From the NCBI RefSeq assembly GCF_001655675.1, contig NZ_LYRP01000022.1, forward strand, positions 248,001 to 312,000: a stretch of DNA of 64,000 nucleotides, given 5' to 3'. Below, one piece after another: positions 33,732 to 43,941 of the stretch (its first letter is position 1; every line of letters begins with the position of its first letter). This stretch comes from Mangrovibacter phragmitis. Lineage in GTDB: Bacteria > Pseudomonadota > Gammaproteobacteria > Enterobacterales > Enterobacteriaceae. A program made the translations under genes and the position numbers. The notes under the pieces are model-generated. The model made no database searches. It was not told the DNA's origin and saw nothing but the letters and a program-made list of their open reading frames with translations.

Positions 33732-34763
33732 TTAAAAAACAAGTTGGACTTTCGCTGCTCTGGTTTTATCGCCGGCAAATTTAAGTGCATTTTCCAGATC
33801 AGTAAATGGATATTCCGCAGACAGCAGCGGGAGTGGATTGATAGTATTATTGCTCAGCCAGTTGACGGCGGTGGAAAATTCAGTGGTGAAACGGAATGAT
33901 CCTTTCAGAACCAGTTCTTTGGCAATAATATTCATTAGCGGGAAATCAGGAATATTGCCGCCCATACCAACTTGTACCAGCACGCCGCGAGCACGGGTAA
34001 CTGCAATACAGCGTTGTACCGATGCTGCATTACCTGAAACTTCAAAGGCGATATCGAAATAGCCTTTCTCTTCTTCCCAGGCAGTAAAATCACCGTTTTT
34101 GGCATCCACAGTTTGTGTTGCGCCCATCTCTTGCGCCAGTTGGCGTGAGCGTTCACTGATGTCGGCGCACACCACTTCAGCAGCGCCAAGGGTGCGAACC
34201 GCTGCGGCAATCAGACATCCTATTGGCCCCACACCAGAGATGAACACACGTTTACCTTCTAAATCCCCCGCCTGGTGAGCGGCATGAATAGCGACAGCCA
34301 GGGGTTCCGCGAAGGCGACTATTTTGTCATCAGCGTGCTCGGCATAGGGCACACACTGTGCAGTATCAACCACTTTATATTGTGTGAACCCGCCATCAAC
34401 ATGAGGAAAATACATTGCACTACCGAAAAATCGCATGGTGGTACACTGATTTTCCTCGTGATTAAGACAATATTTACATTGTCCACAAGGGCGCGATGGA
34501 TTAATGGCAACGCGTTGTCCTTTTTGTAAGTCAGGTGAGTCTGTTGCTACCACACGGCCAATAACTTCATGACCAAGAATCATAGGTTGTTTAACCTGAA
34601 AATTACCTACTTTACCTTCCTGGTAATAATGAAGGTCAGACCCGCAAATACCACCACGCACTATTTCTACTAAAGTTTCCTGGTTATTCCAGATAACATT
34701 TTGCTGAATAACTGACACGTCTTCTTTGCCTGAAACAACACAGGACCTGGTCGTAATTTCCAT
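33732..34763 (-). CDS. idnD: L-idonate 5-dehydrogenase IdnD
   Basis: This 343-residue zinc medium-chain alcohol dehydrogenase oxidises L-idonate to 5-ketogluconate. Catalytic zinc ligands are seen in GGICGSDLHYY and GHEVIGR, the structural zinc Cys cluster in CGQCKYCLNHEENQC, and the Rossmann motif GVGPIGCL. The start at 34763 (MEITTRSCVVSGK) matches the E. coli protein length of 343 residues. It is the promoter-proximal gene of idnDOTR, with a CRP site 63-78 bases upstream. Confidence 0.96.
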   Translation of the reverse strand: MEITTRSCVVSGKEDVSVIQQNVIWNNQETLVEIVRGGICGSDLHYYQEGKVGNFQVKQPMILGHEVIGRVVATDSPDLQKGQRVAINPSRPCGQCKYCLNHEENQCTTMRFFGSAMYFPHVDGGFTQYKVVDTAQCVPYAEHADDKIVAFAEPLAVAIHAAHQAGDLEGKRVFISGVGPIGCLIAAAVRTLGAAEVVCADISERSRQLAQEMGATQTVDAKNGDFTAWEEEKGYFDIAFEVSGNAASVQRCIAVTRARGVLVQVGMGGNIPDFPLMNIIAKELVLKGSFRFTTEFSTAVNWLSNNTINPLPLLSAEYPFTDLENALKFAGDKTRAAKVQLVF

Positions 34764-34825
34764 GATGTGCATTCTCTGATTGGTTTTGACACAAATCATT
34801 AAAACGCACTTTTTTGATGTTTATT

Positions 34826-34841
34826 TGTGACCGTTGTCACA
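34826..34841. promoter_or_regulatory. CRP site in the idnD-idnK divergent region
   Basis: TGTGACCGTTGTCACA is a perfect TGTGA-N6-TCACA CRP operator. It lies between divergent idnD and idnK and can serve both promoters, matching the catabolite control of idonate genes known in E. coli. Confidence 0.88.
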
Positions 34842-34862
34842 TTGTATGGCTGTTACAAAACA

Positions 34863-34878
34863 ATGTTACGCATAACGT
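34863..34878. promoter_or_regulatory. IdnR/GntR-type operator
   Basis: ATGTTACGCATAACGT is a near-palindrome with ATGTTA and TAACGT halves resembling the ATGTTAC-N-GTAACAT class operators shared by GntR and IdnR. It lies 22 bases from the CRP site, on the idnK side. Confidence 0.65.
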
Positions 34879-34977
34879 GATGAAGCCATAAATTCTGAAA
34901 CGTGGCTGAAAAAAGGGTGTATGACATTACCATTGGTGAGTTAGTATTCTGGCAATTCAATCGCTGGGAGTCGAATA

Positions 34978-35496
34978 ATGGCGGGGAAAAGTATTATTTT
35001 AATGGGCGTTTCTGGTAGTGGTAAATCATTGGTGGGAACAAAACTGGCACAGCAGTTACCCGCAAAGTTTATTGATGGTGATGATCTTCATCCGCGAAAT
35101 AATATTGATAAAATGTCTCGTGGTGAATCACTAAATGATGATGACCGTTTTCCCTGGTTAGCAAGGTTAAATGATGTTTCTTATAGCCTTTATAAGAAAA
35201 ATGAAGTGGGAATTATTGTCTGTTCATCATTAAAAAGAATTTACCGCGATAAATTACGTGAAGGCAGCCCTAATATTATATTCCTGTGGTTAAAGGGTGA
35301 TTATGAAACAATTTACTCTCGTATGGCTGACAGGGCGGGGCACTTTATGCCGGTGACATTATTGCAAAGCCAGTTTGCCACACTGGAGGAGCCTCAGGCG
35401 GATGAGACAGATGTGTTTGCTGTAGATGTGAATGCCACTGTTGAAGAGGTTACTGCGCGTTGTATCGCTGTGCTACAGAGCCTGAATCCAGAGTGA
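34978..35496 (+). CDS. idnK: Gluconokinase IdnK
   Basis: The 172-residue P-loop kinase phosphorylates D-gluconate to 6-phosphogluconate for the Entner-Doudoroff and pentose phosphate pathways. Walker A is GVSGSGKS; other family marks are DGDDLHPRNNIDKMSRGE, CSSLKRIYRD and RAGHFMPVTLL. It resembles E. coli IdnK (the thermosensitive gluconokinase), which is about 15 residues longer at the C-terminus. It is divergent from idnD, as in E. coli, and ends 32 bases from the convergent dsdA stop. Confidence 0.95.
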   Translation: MAGKSIILMGVSGSGKSLVGTKLAQQLPAKFIDGDDLHPRNNIDKMSRGESLNDDDRFPWLARLNDVSYSLYKKNEVGIIVCSSLKRIYRDKLREGSPNIIFLWLKGDYETIYSRMADRAGHFMPVTLLQSQFATLEEPQADETDVFAVDVNATVEEVTARCIAVLQSLNPE

Positions 35497-35528
35497 ATTA
35501 CGGCCTGCGGTGGAGCAGGCCGGAAGGT

Positions 35529-36845
35529 TTACTGGCCCGACTGGAGTAGTAATGCTTCGCGCTCCGCTTGTGGCACCATGCCGCCACCTGTAGCCCAAAG
35601 AATATGGGTGGCACCAGCCAGTTGTTGCGCGCTGAAGGATTTGGCACTTTCAGCCGCAGTCACCCATGGGCCAGAAATACTTGCCGCAGCTGAAGGTTCG
35701 AGAAAAATATTTTCATGGCGCCAGACATCGCCCAACAGGGAAAGCAACGTTTCGTCAGACTGAGTGTAATACCCTGAAATCAGGCGTGCCATCGTTTTAC
35801 CGACAAAACCAGACGCCCGGCCAACAGCAAGTCCATCAGCAACGGTATGGTTATCAAGGCCAATATCCTGAACACTTATCTGGTCATGCAGGCCGCTATA
35901 CACGCCAAGGAACATACAGGGTGAGTGTGTTGGCTCAGCAAAAAAACAGTGCACATTATCGCCAAACGCCAGTTTCAGCCCAAAGCTGATTCCACCCGGT
36001 GCACCACCCACACCACATGGCAGGTAGACAAATAGCGGGTGTTCATGGTCGACAATAATACCTTGTTCATCACACTGTTTTTTGAGGCGCTCGCCAGCTA
36101 CGGCGTACCCCAGAAACAGAGTACGTGAATGTTCATCATCAACAAACAATGTATTTTCATGGTGTTTGGCCGCTTCCCGGCCATGGCTGACGGCCACACT
36201 GTAATCATCCTGATATTCAATGACATTAGCACCACATTCCCGCAGTAGTGCTTTCTTCCATGCTTTTGCATCGGCAGACATATGCACAGTGACACGAAAT
36301 CCCAGTTTTTTCCCCATCAGACCAATAGACAGCCCGAGGTTTCCTGTGGAGCCGACGGCAATTTCGTAATCGCTGAAGCACTGGCGGGCCACATCGCTGT
36401 CCAGTTTGCTGTAATCGTCATGAGGGTTGAGTAACCCGGTACGAAAAGCCAGGTGTTCAGCCCAGGTGAGCACTTCATAAATACCTCCCCGGGCTTTTAC
36501 CGACCCGGCAACAGGCAAATGGCTGTCCTTTTTTAGCATTACCCGGCCGGGCACCGCGTGACCATATTTCTGGTTCAGGGCTGCCTTGAGAGCGGGTATG
36601 TCAACCAGTTCCGATTCAATCATACCCTCGGCAGCCGCTGTCTCCGGGAAGAGCTGTTTCAGGCAGGGAGCAAAACGTGTCAGACGTTGCTCTGCGCTCT
36701 GTACATCCCTGCGGGTCAGCCCACTATAGCGCAGCCCTTCTTCGGCGGAGGTGATATCCGGGTTGCACCAAACCGTTTCTTTCATTGCAACCAGGTCATC
36801 CAGTAAAGGGCGGGTTTCACGTAGCATTGCAATCGTTGTTGTCAT
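35529..36845 (-). CDS. dsdA: D-serine dehydratase DsdA
   Basis: PLP-dependent enzyme that converts D-serine to pyruvate and ammonia and so detoxifies D-serine. The 438 residues follow E. coli DsdA: PLP-binding Lys in [12 protein letters not shown], phosphate loop [20 protein letters not shown] and the C-terminal ATGGGMVP. The start at 36845 ([10 protein letters not shown]) has GGAC upstream and avoids a 12-codon unsupported extension. In E. coli the gene is preceded by the permease dsdX and the activator dsdC; neither is present here, so induction by D-serine must work differently or the genes are elsewhere. Confidence 0.96.
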   Translation of the reverse strand: MTTTIAMLRETRPLLDDLVAMKETVWCNPDITSAEEGLRYSGLTRRDVQSAEQRLTRFAPCLKQLFPETAAAEGMIESELVDIPALKAALNQKYGHAVPGRVMLKKDSHLPVAGSVKARGGIYEVLTWAEHLAFRTGLLNPHDDYSKLDSDVARQCFSDYEIAVGSTGNLGLSIGLMGKKLGFRVTVHMSADAKAWKKALLRECGANVIEYQDDYSVAVSHGREAAKHHENTLFVDDEHSRTLFLGYAVAGERLKKQCDEQGIIVDHEHPLFVYLPCGVGGAPGGISFGLKLAFGDNVHCFFAEPTHSPCMFLGVYSGLHDQISVQDIGLDNHTVADGLAVGRASGFVGKTMARLISGYYTQSDETLLSLLGDVWRHENIFLEPSAAASISGPWVTAAESAKSFSAQQLAGATHILWATGGGMVPQAEREALLLQSGQ

Positions 36846-37135
36846 GACTGTGTCCTTATTGCTCAAGGATAAAAGGAGCATAGCAGTTATCCTCTTACTT
36901 TTTCACATTGCAGGTGTATATGCGTGCACAGTTCTCCGGGTCGCAGGCAAAAAATCCATTAAGTACCGGATATTATCAGAGATGAATATTGTTTTTTTAT
37001 GAAGCCGTTGTAAGTGGCGCAAATACAATTTTAAACCATACTCAATTAAAAGCCATGGTAAGAAAAAATAACTTTGTATGGGGAATGATTCTTCATTCTC
37101 TCTATTTGGCTTAAGTAATGCTTTCAGGCAAAACG

Positions 37136-38974
37136 ATGATGACAACACAGCACAATAATTATGAGCAACACATTGTTTCATTTGGTGATTCCAGTCAGCT
37201 ATTACTTGATAGTGGCTGGGCGATGGCTGAGTTTGATTTGTCCGGTAATGTTATTTCAGCAAATCAACAGTTTGCTAATTTAATGGGTTTCTCTCATGCT
37301 GAAGAAATGGCGAATATTAACCATTCGCAATTTGTATTAAGTCATGGTTACGGTGATGTTTTCTGGCAGGATGTGCTGGCCGGGAATATTACCTGTGGCG
37401 AATTTAAACGTTGCCATCATGATGATTGTGTTGTGTGGCTACATGCATCTTATTCACCCGTACTGAATAAAAATAATGAATTACAAAGTATTTTGATGAT
37501 GGCAATGGACATTACTCAAGAAAAATTGATGTATGTGGAATATCATGCTCGTTTGCAGGCGCTCGATAGTGCTCAGGGTGTGATTGAATTTGATAAAAAC
37601 GGTTTCATTCTGTGTGCCAATGACAATTACCTGGCGATGACGGGGTACACTGAGCGTGAGTTGGTGGGGCGCCATCATGCTTTTTTGTGTGCCAAAGATG
37701 AAGTATCTGCCAGCGGATACAAGCGTTTCTGGAAAGCGTTGCGCAGTGGTGAAGGCTGGAAAGGGCGATTTAAACGAATCCGTAAGAACGGCCAGCCATT
37801 ATGGATCCAGGCCAATTATAACCCTATCTTTGATTCTGAAGGCCGCTTGTGCCGCATAGTGAAGTATGCTCATGACATTACTGAGCATGTAGCGAATGAA
37901 AAGAAAATGGTTCAGCAACGTGCATTACTGGATATTTTACTGGATGCACAGAACCGTTTTTTGCACGATCACGACCTGGCTTCGGCTTGTGACCATGTTT
38001 TCACGCCATTACTGAATATGACCCAGTGTGAATTCGGCTTTATTGGTATTGTGCAGGATACCGAAGGAGGGCTGTCTTTACATATTCCGGCTATTTCAAA
38101 TATATCGTGGAATGACTCTGTTACTCAGTGGTTTGATGAGCAGATGCGGGCGAATAACGCGCTGATTTTTCACCGGCTGGATAACATGTTTGGCCAAGTT
38201 ATTACGCACAACAAAATTATATGTGTGAACGATGTGCCAGCATTTCCGGGAAAACGCCGTTTTCCTCCGGGCCATCCTCCTTTGCATAATTTCCTGGGTA
38301 TTCCCATTGTGTTTAATCAGCAGCCTGTAGGTATGATAGCCCTGGCGAACAGGCCACAAGGGATGGATGACGATCTGGTCGCACAACTGAAACCGATAGT
38401 CACCACCCTGGGAACACTCATTCGGGCCCGCAGTCTCGAAGACAAACGTTCGGAAATGGAAGACCGGTTACGCTTCAACGCCACCCACGACGGGTTGACC
38501 CGGTTACCAAATCGTATTGCTTTTTTTGAATCATTACATGCTTTGCCTGATCTCAACTTACCTTCACAAGGGATGTCCAGGCATTGCCTGGCGCTGGTTG
38601 ATGTGGACTTCTTCAAGCGGATTAATGATAAATATGGCCACCTGGCGGGCGATGCTTTATTGCAGGAACTGGCACGCTTACTGGAGACGCATACCCGGGG
38701 CACGGATCTGGTGGCCCGCCTGGGTGGCGAGGAGTTTATTGTGTTATTGCGGGATGTGACGACGCGGGATGCCTGCCTGGCAATGGAGCGGCTACGGGCA
38801 GCAATTGCAGCTTATTCCTTTGACTGGGAAGCAGTTTCTGTCTCATTTACGGTAAGTATTGGTGTGGCACCCTGGCAGCCAGAGTTTGCCTCAATGGATG
38901 ACTGGGTACAACGGGCAGATACCAACCTTTATCAGGCGAAATCTGCCGGGCGTAACCAGGTTTGTGGGCCGTAA
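37136..38974 (+). CDS. Diguanylate cyclase with PAS-PAS-GAF-GGDEF domains
   Basis: This 612-residue soluble signalling protein makes cyclic-di-GMP. Domains in order: PAS (about 25-135, from MAEFDLSGNVISANQQF), PAS with PAC (about 145-260, ending KYAHDITEH), GAF (about 285-430, with RRFPPGHPPLHNFLGIPI) and GGDEF (about 450-610). The active site reads RLGGEEF, so it should be catalytic, and an RxxD inhibitory site (RGTD) lies five residues upstream. No membrane segment is seen. Start choice is between 37118, 37136 and 37139; 37136 is preferred because CAGG lies about seven bases before it. It is transcribed alone, and PAS/GAF sensing suggests a small-molecule or redox input. Confidence 0.92.
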   Translation: MMTTQHNNYEQHIVSFGDSSQLLLDSGWAMAEFDLSGNVISANQQFANLMGFSHAEEMANINHSQFVLSHGYGDVFWQDVLAGNITCGEFKRCHHDDCVVWLHASYSPVLNKNNELQSILMMAMDITQEKLMYVEYHARLQALDSAQGVIEFDKNGFILCANDNYLAMTGYTERELVGRHHAFLCAKDEVSASGYKRFWKALRSGEGWKGRFKRIRKNGQPLWIQANYNPIFDSEGRLCRIVKYAHDITEHVANEKKMVQQRALLDILLDAQNRFLHDHDLASACDHVFTPLLNMTQCEFGFIGIVQDTEGGLSLHIPAISNISWNDSVTQWFDEQMRANNALIFHRLDNMFGQVITHNKIICVNDVPAFPGKRRFPPGHPPLHNFLGIPIVFNQQPVGMIALANRPQGMDDDLVAQLKPIVTTLGTLIRARSLEDKRSEMEDRLRFNATHDGLTRLPNRIAFFESLHALPDLNLPSQGMSRHCLALVDVDFFKRINDKYGHLAGDALLQELARLLETHTRGTDLVARLGGEEFIVLLRDVTTRDACLAMERLRAAIAAYSFDWEAVSVSFTVSIGVAPWQPEFASMDDWVQRADTNLYQAKSAGRNQVCGP

Positions 38975-38990
38975 CATCGGGGGCAGATAA

Positions 38991-39009
38991 CAAGGGCTCA
39001 GGGCCCTTG
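38991..39009. terminator. Hairpin between the diguanylate cyclase and opgB
   Basis: CAAGGGC (38991-38997) pairs with GCCCTTG (39003-39009) over five bases in a 45-base convergent gap. There is no T-tract, so the call is tentative. Confidence 0.45.
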
Positions 39010-39019
39010 CTGAGCCTGT

Positions 39020-41308
39020 TCAGGATAACGGGACAATTTCCACGCTTATCAGACCAACCCCTAATTTACGCGGCGAGTGCCCGAGGATATTGTCCATATT
39101 GGATTCCTGCGGTGCTGGCGGTGTAATGGTCAGCGTACTGCTGTTGCCCGGGTTATCAAAGCGCAATGTTGTTGTGACTGGGGTATCACCGACAGTCAGA
39201 ACCTGTTCCTGGTCACCTACACGCACTGGAATTGGCTGGTTGATATTGGGGCCATAGGCTTTGGCCTTAATCACCACATCAAAGTGCGCTGGCAAGGGCC
39301 GTGTATATTCAATTTTCACTTCAGGAGAGATATTGGCATTAGACCAGCGCCCCCATGCTTCCGGGCGGGAAATTCCGGTGAAGCTTTTCACTTCTTCCGG
39401 TGCCCCGGCTACATTGAAAATGAAACTGTCTGCTTTGTAGCGGATGTCATTATCGACAATTTTTAGCTTATCGATATTTTGCCGGTAACGCGCCATATCA
39501 ATGACAGTGTCAGGGAAATGAGCCTTGCCTTGCCAGGCCTGAGTGTTGACTGCCTGAACCTGTTGTTGGCCCCCCAACTGCCCTTGCGCCACGCACAAAT
39601 CGCTGGAAAGCGCGAGTTCTGGCAACCACAGGCGCGCCATTTTGTAGCAGGTATCAACCCAAATAAAGTTATCCCGGGGCGCGAAGTCTGCCAGTTGGTA
39701 GCGCAATGGAGCGGAATATTCACTCTCTGGCAATGGCTCGATTTTTTTGTCGGACACGCGTAACAGTAACGGCAGGCGGAAGGTGCTGCCGGAGAAACTG
39801 ATTGTGTTTTTGCCTTTATCAATATTGAAGGTGTCAATATGCGTTGGGAAATTCCACAAGCGAATCACGTCTGGCTTCCAGGCGAGGATTTTGTCCTTCA
39901 TATTCAAAAAGAGCGAAGAGAGCGACTGCCCGGACAGGCTGCTGCGCCCTAAGCCGAGGTAGTTATCTCCACCCAGAATATCCAGCACGGTTGCGCCGTT
40001 ATCCATGGGGTTACGTTTCACGGAAACCAGCTGTTGCGTAGGTTTGTCTCCACGAATGATGAAGAACAGATTTTCCCTGTCTTGTTTATTGAGATAGGGC
40101 CATGCGGTATTTTTCATTGCCAGATGATCCGAAGACACCACGATGACAGTGTTCTTAAACCAGGGCGATGCTTTAATTTTTTCAATTAACGCGGCGATAT
40201 GCTGTTGGCTGCAGGTGACAGCGCTGAACGACTGATTTGCCTTACCGTCTATTTTATAACTGCGGCGTGTACAGGAACGGGAAATAAACCCATCCGGGTG
40301 GTGAGTATCCACTGTCAGAGTAAACAAAGCGAAGCGTTTATTTTGGCTGGATAGCGTGACAAACTGCTGCCACACTTCATCCAGTACGGTGTCGTCGTAG
40401 TAACCCCAGTCATTTTTATACGCCGGATCACTGACTCTCTGCTTGAGTTCTTCCGAACCGTAGAGGTAGTCGAAACCGTGAGATTTGAGGAATACATCTT
40501 TCCCGGCAAAACGTAGATTGGCGCCCTGCATAAAATAGTTTTCGTAGCCAGAATTCTTCAGAATGTCGCCAAGGCAAATGTTTTGTGGGAAAAAAGTGGA
40601 CATCGAGGCCGATGAATTACCTTCAAATGGCGCAAAAAGGGGAATGCCACACTGTGACGCCACCATACCTGCGATGGTGTAGTCCATGCCCGGTAGCTGA
40701 CCGGTTTTGCTGAAATCAATGGCATCCTGCTTGAGTGCGCCAAGTTCAGGCGTCAGGCCGGGAAATGCCTCGTTATCAAAGTAAGTGCGCTCAAGGCTTT
40801 CCCCATAGATGTACACCAAATTCAGATGAGGGGAAGGAATCGTTTTGTTGGGTTCTTTATAGTAAACAGCAAAATCCGGGTCACCCTGACGGGATTGGGA
40901 TTTCACCAGTTCAGACAGCTGGCGAAATGCCGGGCTGGCATCAACAGAGGCCAGCGCCAGAATTAACGCCAGCAAGCTGTAGCCACGGTGATGTGGTGCG
41001 TATTTACGGCGGCGTAACAACCAGGACAACCCGAAAAAAAGGCCCACCAGAAGCGCAACAAGAGCGATACCCGGTAGGATATATTTGTGTATACCTGCAC
41101 CTGTGAGGCTACTGGTGAGAGTGTACAGCACAGCATCGTTGATCCCTTCGCCAGTAAAATAATTGCTGGCATAAAGCACGATATTCAGCAAAACAAAGAC
41201 AATAAGTACCACAATCGTAGAGATAAACCACCAGGTGTGGCGGCCAGCCTTCCACGTATAAACAACGATAGATGCGACAAACAGAAAAAACGAGATAACT
41301 TCTGACAC
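39020..41308 (-). CDS. opgB: Phosphoglycerol transferase I OpgB (MdoB)
   Basis: Membrane enzyme that moves phosphoglycerol from phosphatidylglycerol to osmoregulated periplasmic glucans. At 762 residues it is one shorter than E. coli OpgB and colinear with it. Four or five N-terminal helices (within residues 1-110) are followed by an alkaline-phosphatase-superfamily catalytic domain with the nucleophile Thr in [20 protein letters not shown] and metal-site stretches [11 protein letters not shown] and VVSSDHLAM. The C-terminal region ends [16 protein letters not shown]. It marks the left edge of the block syntenic with E. coli. Confidence 0.97.
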   Translation of the reverse strand: MSEVISFFLFVASIVVYTWKAGRHTWWFISTIVVLIVFVLLNIVLYASNYFTGEGINDAVLYTLTSSLTGAGIHKYILPGIALVALLVGLFFGLSWLLRRRKYAPHHRGYSLLALILALASVDASPAFRQLSELVKSQSRQGDPDFAVYYKEPNKTIPSPHLNLVYIYGESLERTYFDNEAFPGLTPELGALKQDAIDFSKTGQLPGMDYTIAGMVASQCGIPLFAPFEGNSSASMSTFFPQNICLGDILKNSGYENYFMQGANLRFAGKDVFLKSHGFDYLYGSEELKQRVSDPAYKNDWGYYDDTVLDEVWQQFVTLSSQNKRFALFTLTVDTHHPDGFISRSCTRRSYKIDGKANQSFSAVTCSQQHIAALIEKIKASPWFKNTVIVVSSDHLAMKNTAWPYLNKQDRENLFFIIRGDKPTQQLVSVKRNPMDNGATVLDILGGDNYLGLGRSSLSGQSLSSLFLNMKDKILAWKPDVIRLWNFPTHIDTFNIDKGKNTISFSGSTFRLPLLLRVSDKKIEPLPESEYSAPLRYQLADFAPRDNFIWVDTCYKMARLWLPELALSSDLCVAQGQLGGQQQVQAVNTQAWQGKAHFPDTVIDMARYRQNIDKLKIVDNDIRYKADSFIFNVAGAPEEVKSFTGISRPEAWGRWSNANISPEVKIEYTRPLPAHFDVVIKAKAYGPNINQPIPVRVGDQEQVLTVGDTPVTTTLRFDNPGNSSTLTITPPAPQESNMDNILGHSPRKLGVGLISVEIVPLS

Positions 41309-41670
41309 TACGGGTTCCTCATCTGAATACCCGGGGGCTCTTCAGGCGAGCGACTATCCTGGGCAGCCTAATCTAGCCTGAGTTAATACGCCGTGCAATT
41401 TTTCTGCAACAAAAATGTGCTGCAGTAAGAGGTTTTTTTAATGTGTATGTGGGTATGTCATCAAACAGAGAAACTTCGGACTTCCCTTAGTGATTTAGCC
41501 AGGAAAGTTTATTGTGGTGTGGCGCTTTATTCTGGACTTATCCCCTGAAACAGGTTTTTTTTTAGTGTTTAATCTGGATTAGTGCGGTTTTGTCTGATCT
41601 TCTTTAGCAAGATATCATGTTAAAACATAATGATTTTCAGACTTTCCTCAGGATAATCTGAAAGGTCTCC
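41309..41670. other. Gap between opgB and a small membrane-protein gene
   Basis: No conserved gene is seen. It holds the opgB promoter on the minus strand (AT-rich, about 41380-41480) and, on the plus strand, a short CCTG-AAA-CAGG hairpin (41544-41554) followed by nine T (41555-41563), which could be a weak terminator or attenuator ahead of the small ORF. Confidence 0.35.
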
Positions 41671-41871
41671 ATGCTACATTACTGCAACTTTATTGGGGAT
41701 ATTTTCCCTTTATTCCGCACAGCAATCGTGGATACCTTTATGTGGTTATATATTATTAGTCTTGCGGGACTGTTTGCTTTCGTAATGTTTTGTTTTTTCA
41801 AACATTATCGTGAAGTCAGTAAACGTATGCTGGATACAGATCGTGTGCGGCATCGTGTAAAACGGCGTTGA
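41671..41871 (+). CDS. Small single-pass membrane protein of unknown function
   Basis: The 66-residue product has one strong transmembrane helix (about residues 26-45, LYIISLAGLFAFVMFCFF) and a very basic C-terminal tail (KHYREVSKRMLDTDRVRHRVKRR in outline, net strongly positive). That gives an N-out, C-in topology by the positive-inside rule. AAGG seven bases upstream of the ATG and a strong terminator 28 bases after the stop support a real gene. No E. coli counterpart is known to me at this locus. Confidence 0.55.
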   Translation: MLHYCNFIGDIFPLFRTAIVDTFMWLYIISLAGLFAFVMFCFFKHYREVSKRMLDTDRVRHRVKRR

Positions 41872-41899
41872 TAGTTGAACAGCGCGTTGCATTTGAGAA

Positions 41900-41930
41900 A
41901 AAAAGCGCAGATTTCTGCGCTTTTTCTTTT
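41900..41930. terminator. Bidirectional terminator between small ORF and yjjA
   Basis: AAAAAGCGCAG (41900-41910) and CTGCGCTTTTT (41915-41925) form a perfect 11-bp stem with a 4-base loop and T/A tracts on both sides. Confidence 0.85.
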
Positions 41931-41941
41931 TATACAGTAAG

Positions 41942-42424
41942 TTAAGATATGAAACTGGCTCCCTGCTTCAGTACCAAATCACAGGCTTTGGCTTTCACCT
42001 TTTTACCCAGTTCTGAATTACCCAGTGAATCAAGGTTAATTTGTTGACCCTCTTTGCTGTTCAGCAGGCCAGCTAACCCTTGTTGGTAATCCTGTGAGGT
42101 GCTGCTACTCTGGTTTTCCAGCCCAAGCTTATTAAGTAACTGATTTTTTACGTTATCTGCGGAGGTTGCATTCACCAGTTTTTGTTTCATGCAATACTGC
42201 AGTATTCCCGCCGCATTGTTCATATTTCCCGCACTCAGGGAATTACTGCTGCCCAGCAGGCTGGTCAGTGAAGAGGTGTTGCTATTGTTCGCACTGCCAG
42301 TGCTACTGCCCATTAATTGCTCTGCTGAGCTGGAGAGTTGCTGCAGATTTACGGCGCTGGCTGTTGCCGATACCAGCCCAAAGGCTAGCGCAAGAGAAAG
42401 ACGTACAGGTTGCTTAACGCTCAT
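41942..42424 (-). CDS. yjjA: Periplasmic DUF2501-family protein YjjA
   Basis: The 160-residue protein has a signal peptide (SVKQPVRLSLALAFGLVSATASA) and a Ser/Asn-rich mature part (SSTGSANNSNTSSLTSLLGSSNS), then a conserved helical region with two Cys (LQYCMKQKL and KAKACDLVLKQG). This is the YjjA/DUF2501 pattern, and gene order opgB-yjjA-dnaC matches E. coli. Function is unknown. The start at 42424 (MSVKQ) is chosen by analogy; ATGs at 42436 and 42448 are in frame. Confidence 0.85.
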   Translation of the reverse strand: MSVKQPVRLSLALAFGLVSATASAVNLQQLSSSAEQLMGSSTGSANNSNTSSLTSLLGSSNSLSAGNMNNAAGILQYCMKQKLVNATSADNVKNQLLNKLGLENQSSSTSQDYQQGLAGLLNSKEGQQINLDSLGNSELGKKVKAKACDLVLKQGASFIS

Positions 42425-42512
42425 AAGAAAATCCATCAGGGAAGCCAATCATTGTGGCTCTAGTATAAACCTGATTTCGGGCAGTGCTGCTGCCTGCCCA
42501 ATAATTCGGATT

Positions 42513-43259
42513 TTAGTACTCTTTTCCGGTAACCCGGCTGCGGTGACTGTCCCAGTTGAAAATGACCCACAGGCTGTTGCCCAGCCGCATACGATCCATT
42601 ACCCGCTCGCCCAATAGCTGGTTCATCTCGTTAATATTCAAATTGGTAAGCATGCCTGTTGGCCTCTTGGAAGAAGAGCGCCGGTCAACAATCTGGTTAA
42701 TAATGACTTTTTCGTAACGGGATTCTGTCTGGACACCAATTTCATCAATGACCAGTAAGTCCACTCTGCTCAGGTCTTCTATCAGGCGCTCTTCTGTGGT
42801 TTCAGCCCCTTCACTGAAGGTGCCTTTCATCGCCGACATGATATCTGCCACGGTTATAATCAGTACAGATTTCCCATGTAATAACAATGCGTTGCAAATA
42901 GCTGCAGCCAGGTGGTTTTTCCCGGTGCCGGGTTTGCCTGAAAAGACAAAGCTGGCAATGTTTCCTTCGAATTCATCGGCATACTTACGTGCACGCGCCA
43001 GTGCCAGAGCCTGGCCTTCACACTCGACAAGATAATTATCAAACGAGCAATTAATATGCAATTCACGAATGCCTGAGCGCTTGAAGGTGCGTTGCATTTT
43101 CATCGCCTGGTTTTCCCGTGCGAGCGCCAGCGAGCGCTGTCGGCCTTGTTCAAGTTGCCACTGGTGCCACTCCTGGGGTGTGGTAAACGCGGGGCGAACG
43201 CCATCAGGAATATGGCGCCGGACACGGGATAGCAGGTCGGTTGCTTTTTTTACCATCAT
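42513..43259 (-). CDS. dnaC: DNA replication helicase loader DnaC
   Basis: AAA+ protein that escorts and loads the DnaB helicase at oriC and during PriA-dependent restart. The 248 residues match E. coli DnaC nearly throughout from residue 40: AMKMQRTFKRSGI, Walker A SGKPGTGKNHLAAAICN, Walker B LLVIDEIGVQTES, sensor region RPTGMLTNLN and the C-terminus WDSHRSRVTGKEY. The N-terminal DnaB-binding segment is more diverged. The start overlaps the dnaT stop (TAATG), giving tight coupling as in E. coli; ATG at 43256 is an equally good start. Confidence 0.97.
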   Translation of the reverse strand: MMVKKATDLLSRVRRHIPDGVRPAFTTPQEWHQWQLEQGRQRSLALARENQAMKMQRTFKRSGIRELHINCSFDNYLVECEGQALALARARKYADEFEGNIASFVFSGKPGTGKNHLAAAICNALLLHGKSVLIITVADIMSAMKGTFSEGAETTEERLIEDLSRVDLLVIDEIGVQTESRYEKVIINQIVDRRSSSKRPTGMLTNLNINEMNQLLGERVMDRMRLGNSLWVIFNWDSHRSRVTGKEY

Positions 43260-43804
43260 TACCCCCGGAAACCGTCAGGAATGCTTTCGTCCGGACGTGA
43301 TATTTGCGAAATATCCCGCCGTGCTGTGTTGCCGTTGGCCTGACGGCTGATTTGCAGATGGCGCGCCAGTTTTTGTTGCCACTGAATATGATGGAATACT
43401 TTGCCTTCCGCCTGCCAGTATGCTGTGAATGCCGCCAGTTCCTCTGCCGCAACGGGTGTGGCTAATATAATGCCCCACAATGCAGCCTGGCGGAGAAAAT
43501 CGGCATCCGGCGCCCAGCCTGAATACATAGCAAATTTCCCCAGGGGAACCGGGCCGGTGGGTAAAGGGGCGTCACTGAAAAGTGAGTCATCCAGAGTAAT
43601 ATCTGCCAGGGGGACGGGTTGCTGTTGTGCCGCTTCAATAGCTAACAGTGCAGCAAGCCTTTGCGGTGTCAGTGCATAGAATGCCGGGCGGTTGTTATGG
43701 AAAACAGCAATAGCACCGTTTTCCGCCTGCTTCAGAGCAGAAAGCGGGTCATCATTAAATTGATCAAGACCAATAACATCCGGGGTAAGCGTTCTGGAAG
43801 ACAT
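43259..43804 (-). CDS. dnaT: Primosomal protein DnaT (protein i)
   Basis: The 181-residue primosome component transfers the DnaB-DnaC complex to PriA/PriB-marked forks during replication restart. E. coli DnaT is 179 residues, and the start [16 protein letters not shown], the segment [23 protein letters not shown] and the C-terminal [17 protein letters not shown] correspond to it. It is cotranscribed with dnaC. Confidence 0.96.
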   Translation of the reverse strand: MSSRTLTPDVIGLDQFNDDPLSALKQAENGAIAVFHNNRPAFYALTPQRLAALLAIEAAQQQPVPLADITLDDSLFSDAPLPTGPVPLGKFAMYSGWAPDADFLRQAALWGIILATPVAAEELAAFTAYWQAEGKVFHHIQWQQKLARHLQISRQANGNTARRDISQISRPDESIPDGFRG

Positions 43805-43941
43805 AACACCATCTCAAAGCTGAATTTGACTGCGCCCTTTCAGGCAAAAAAGAACGGGAACATACCAGCAGATAGTAGCATAACCTGTGGGACAGATTGA
43901 AAGGAAAGCATTGAATCAGTGTGACGAGAAAAACAGATATC

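Noticed and set aside
41541-41563. CCTG-AAA-CAGG followed by nine T as a full terminator
   Set aside because: The stem is only four base pairs with a three-base loop, so it is mentioned only as a weak candidate in the gap entry.
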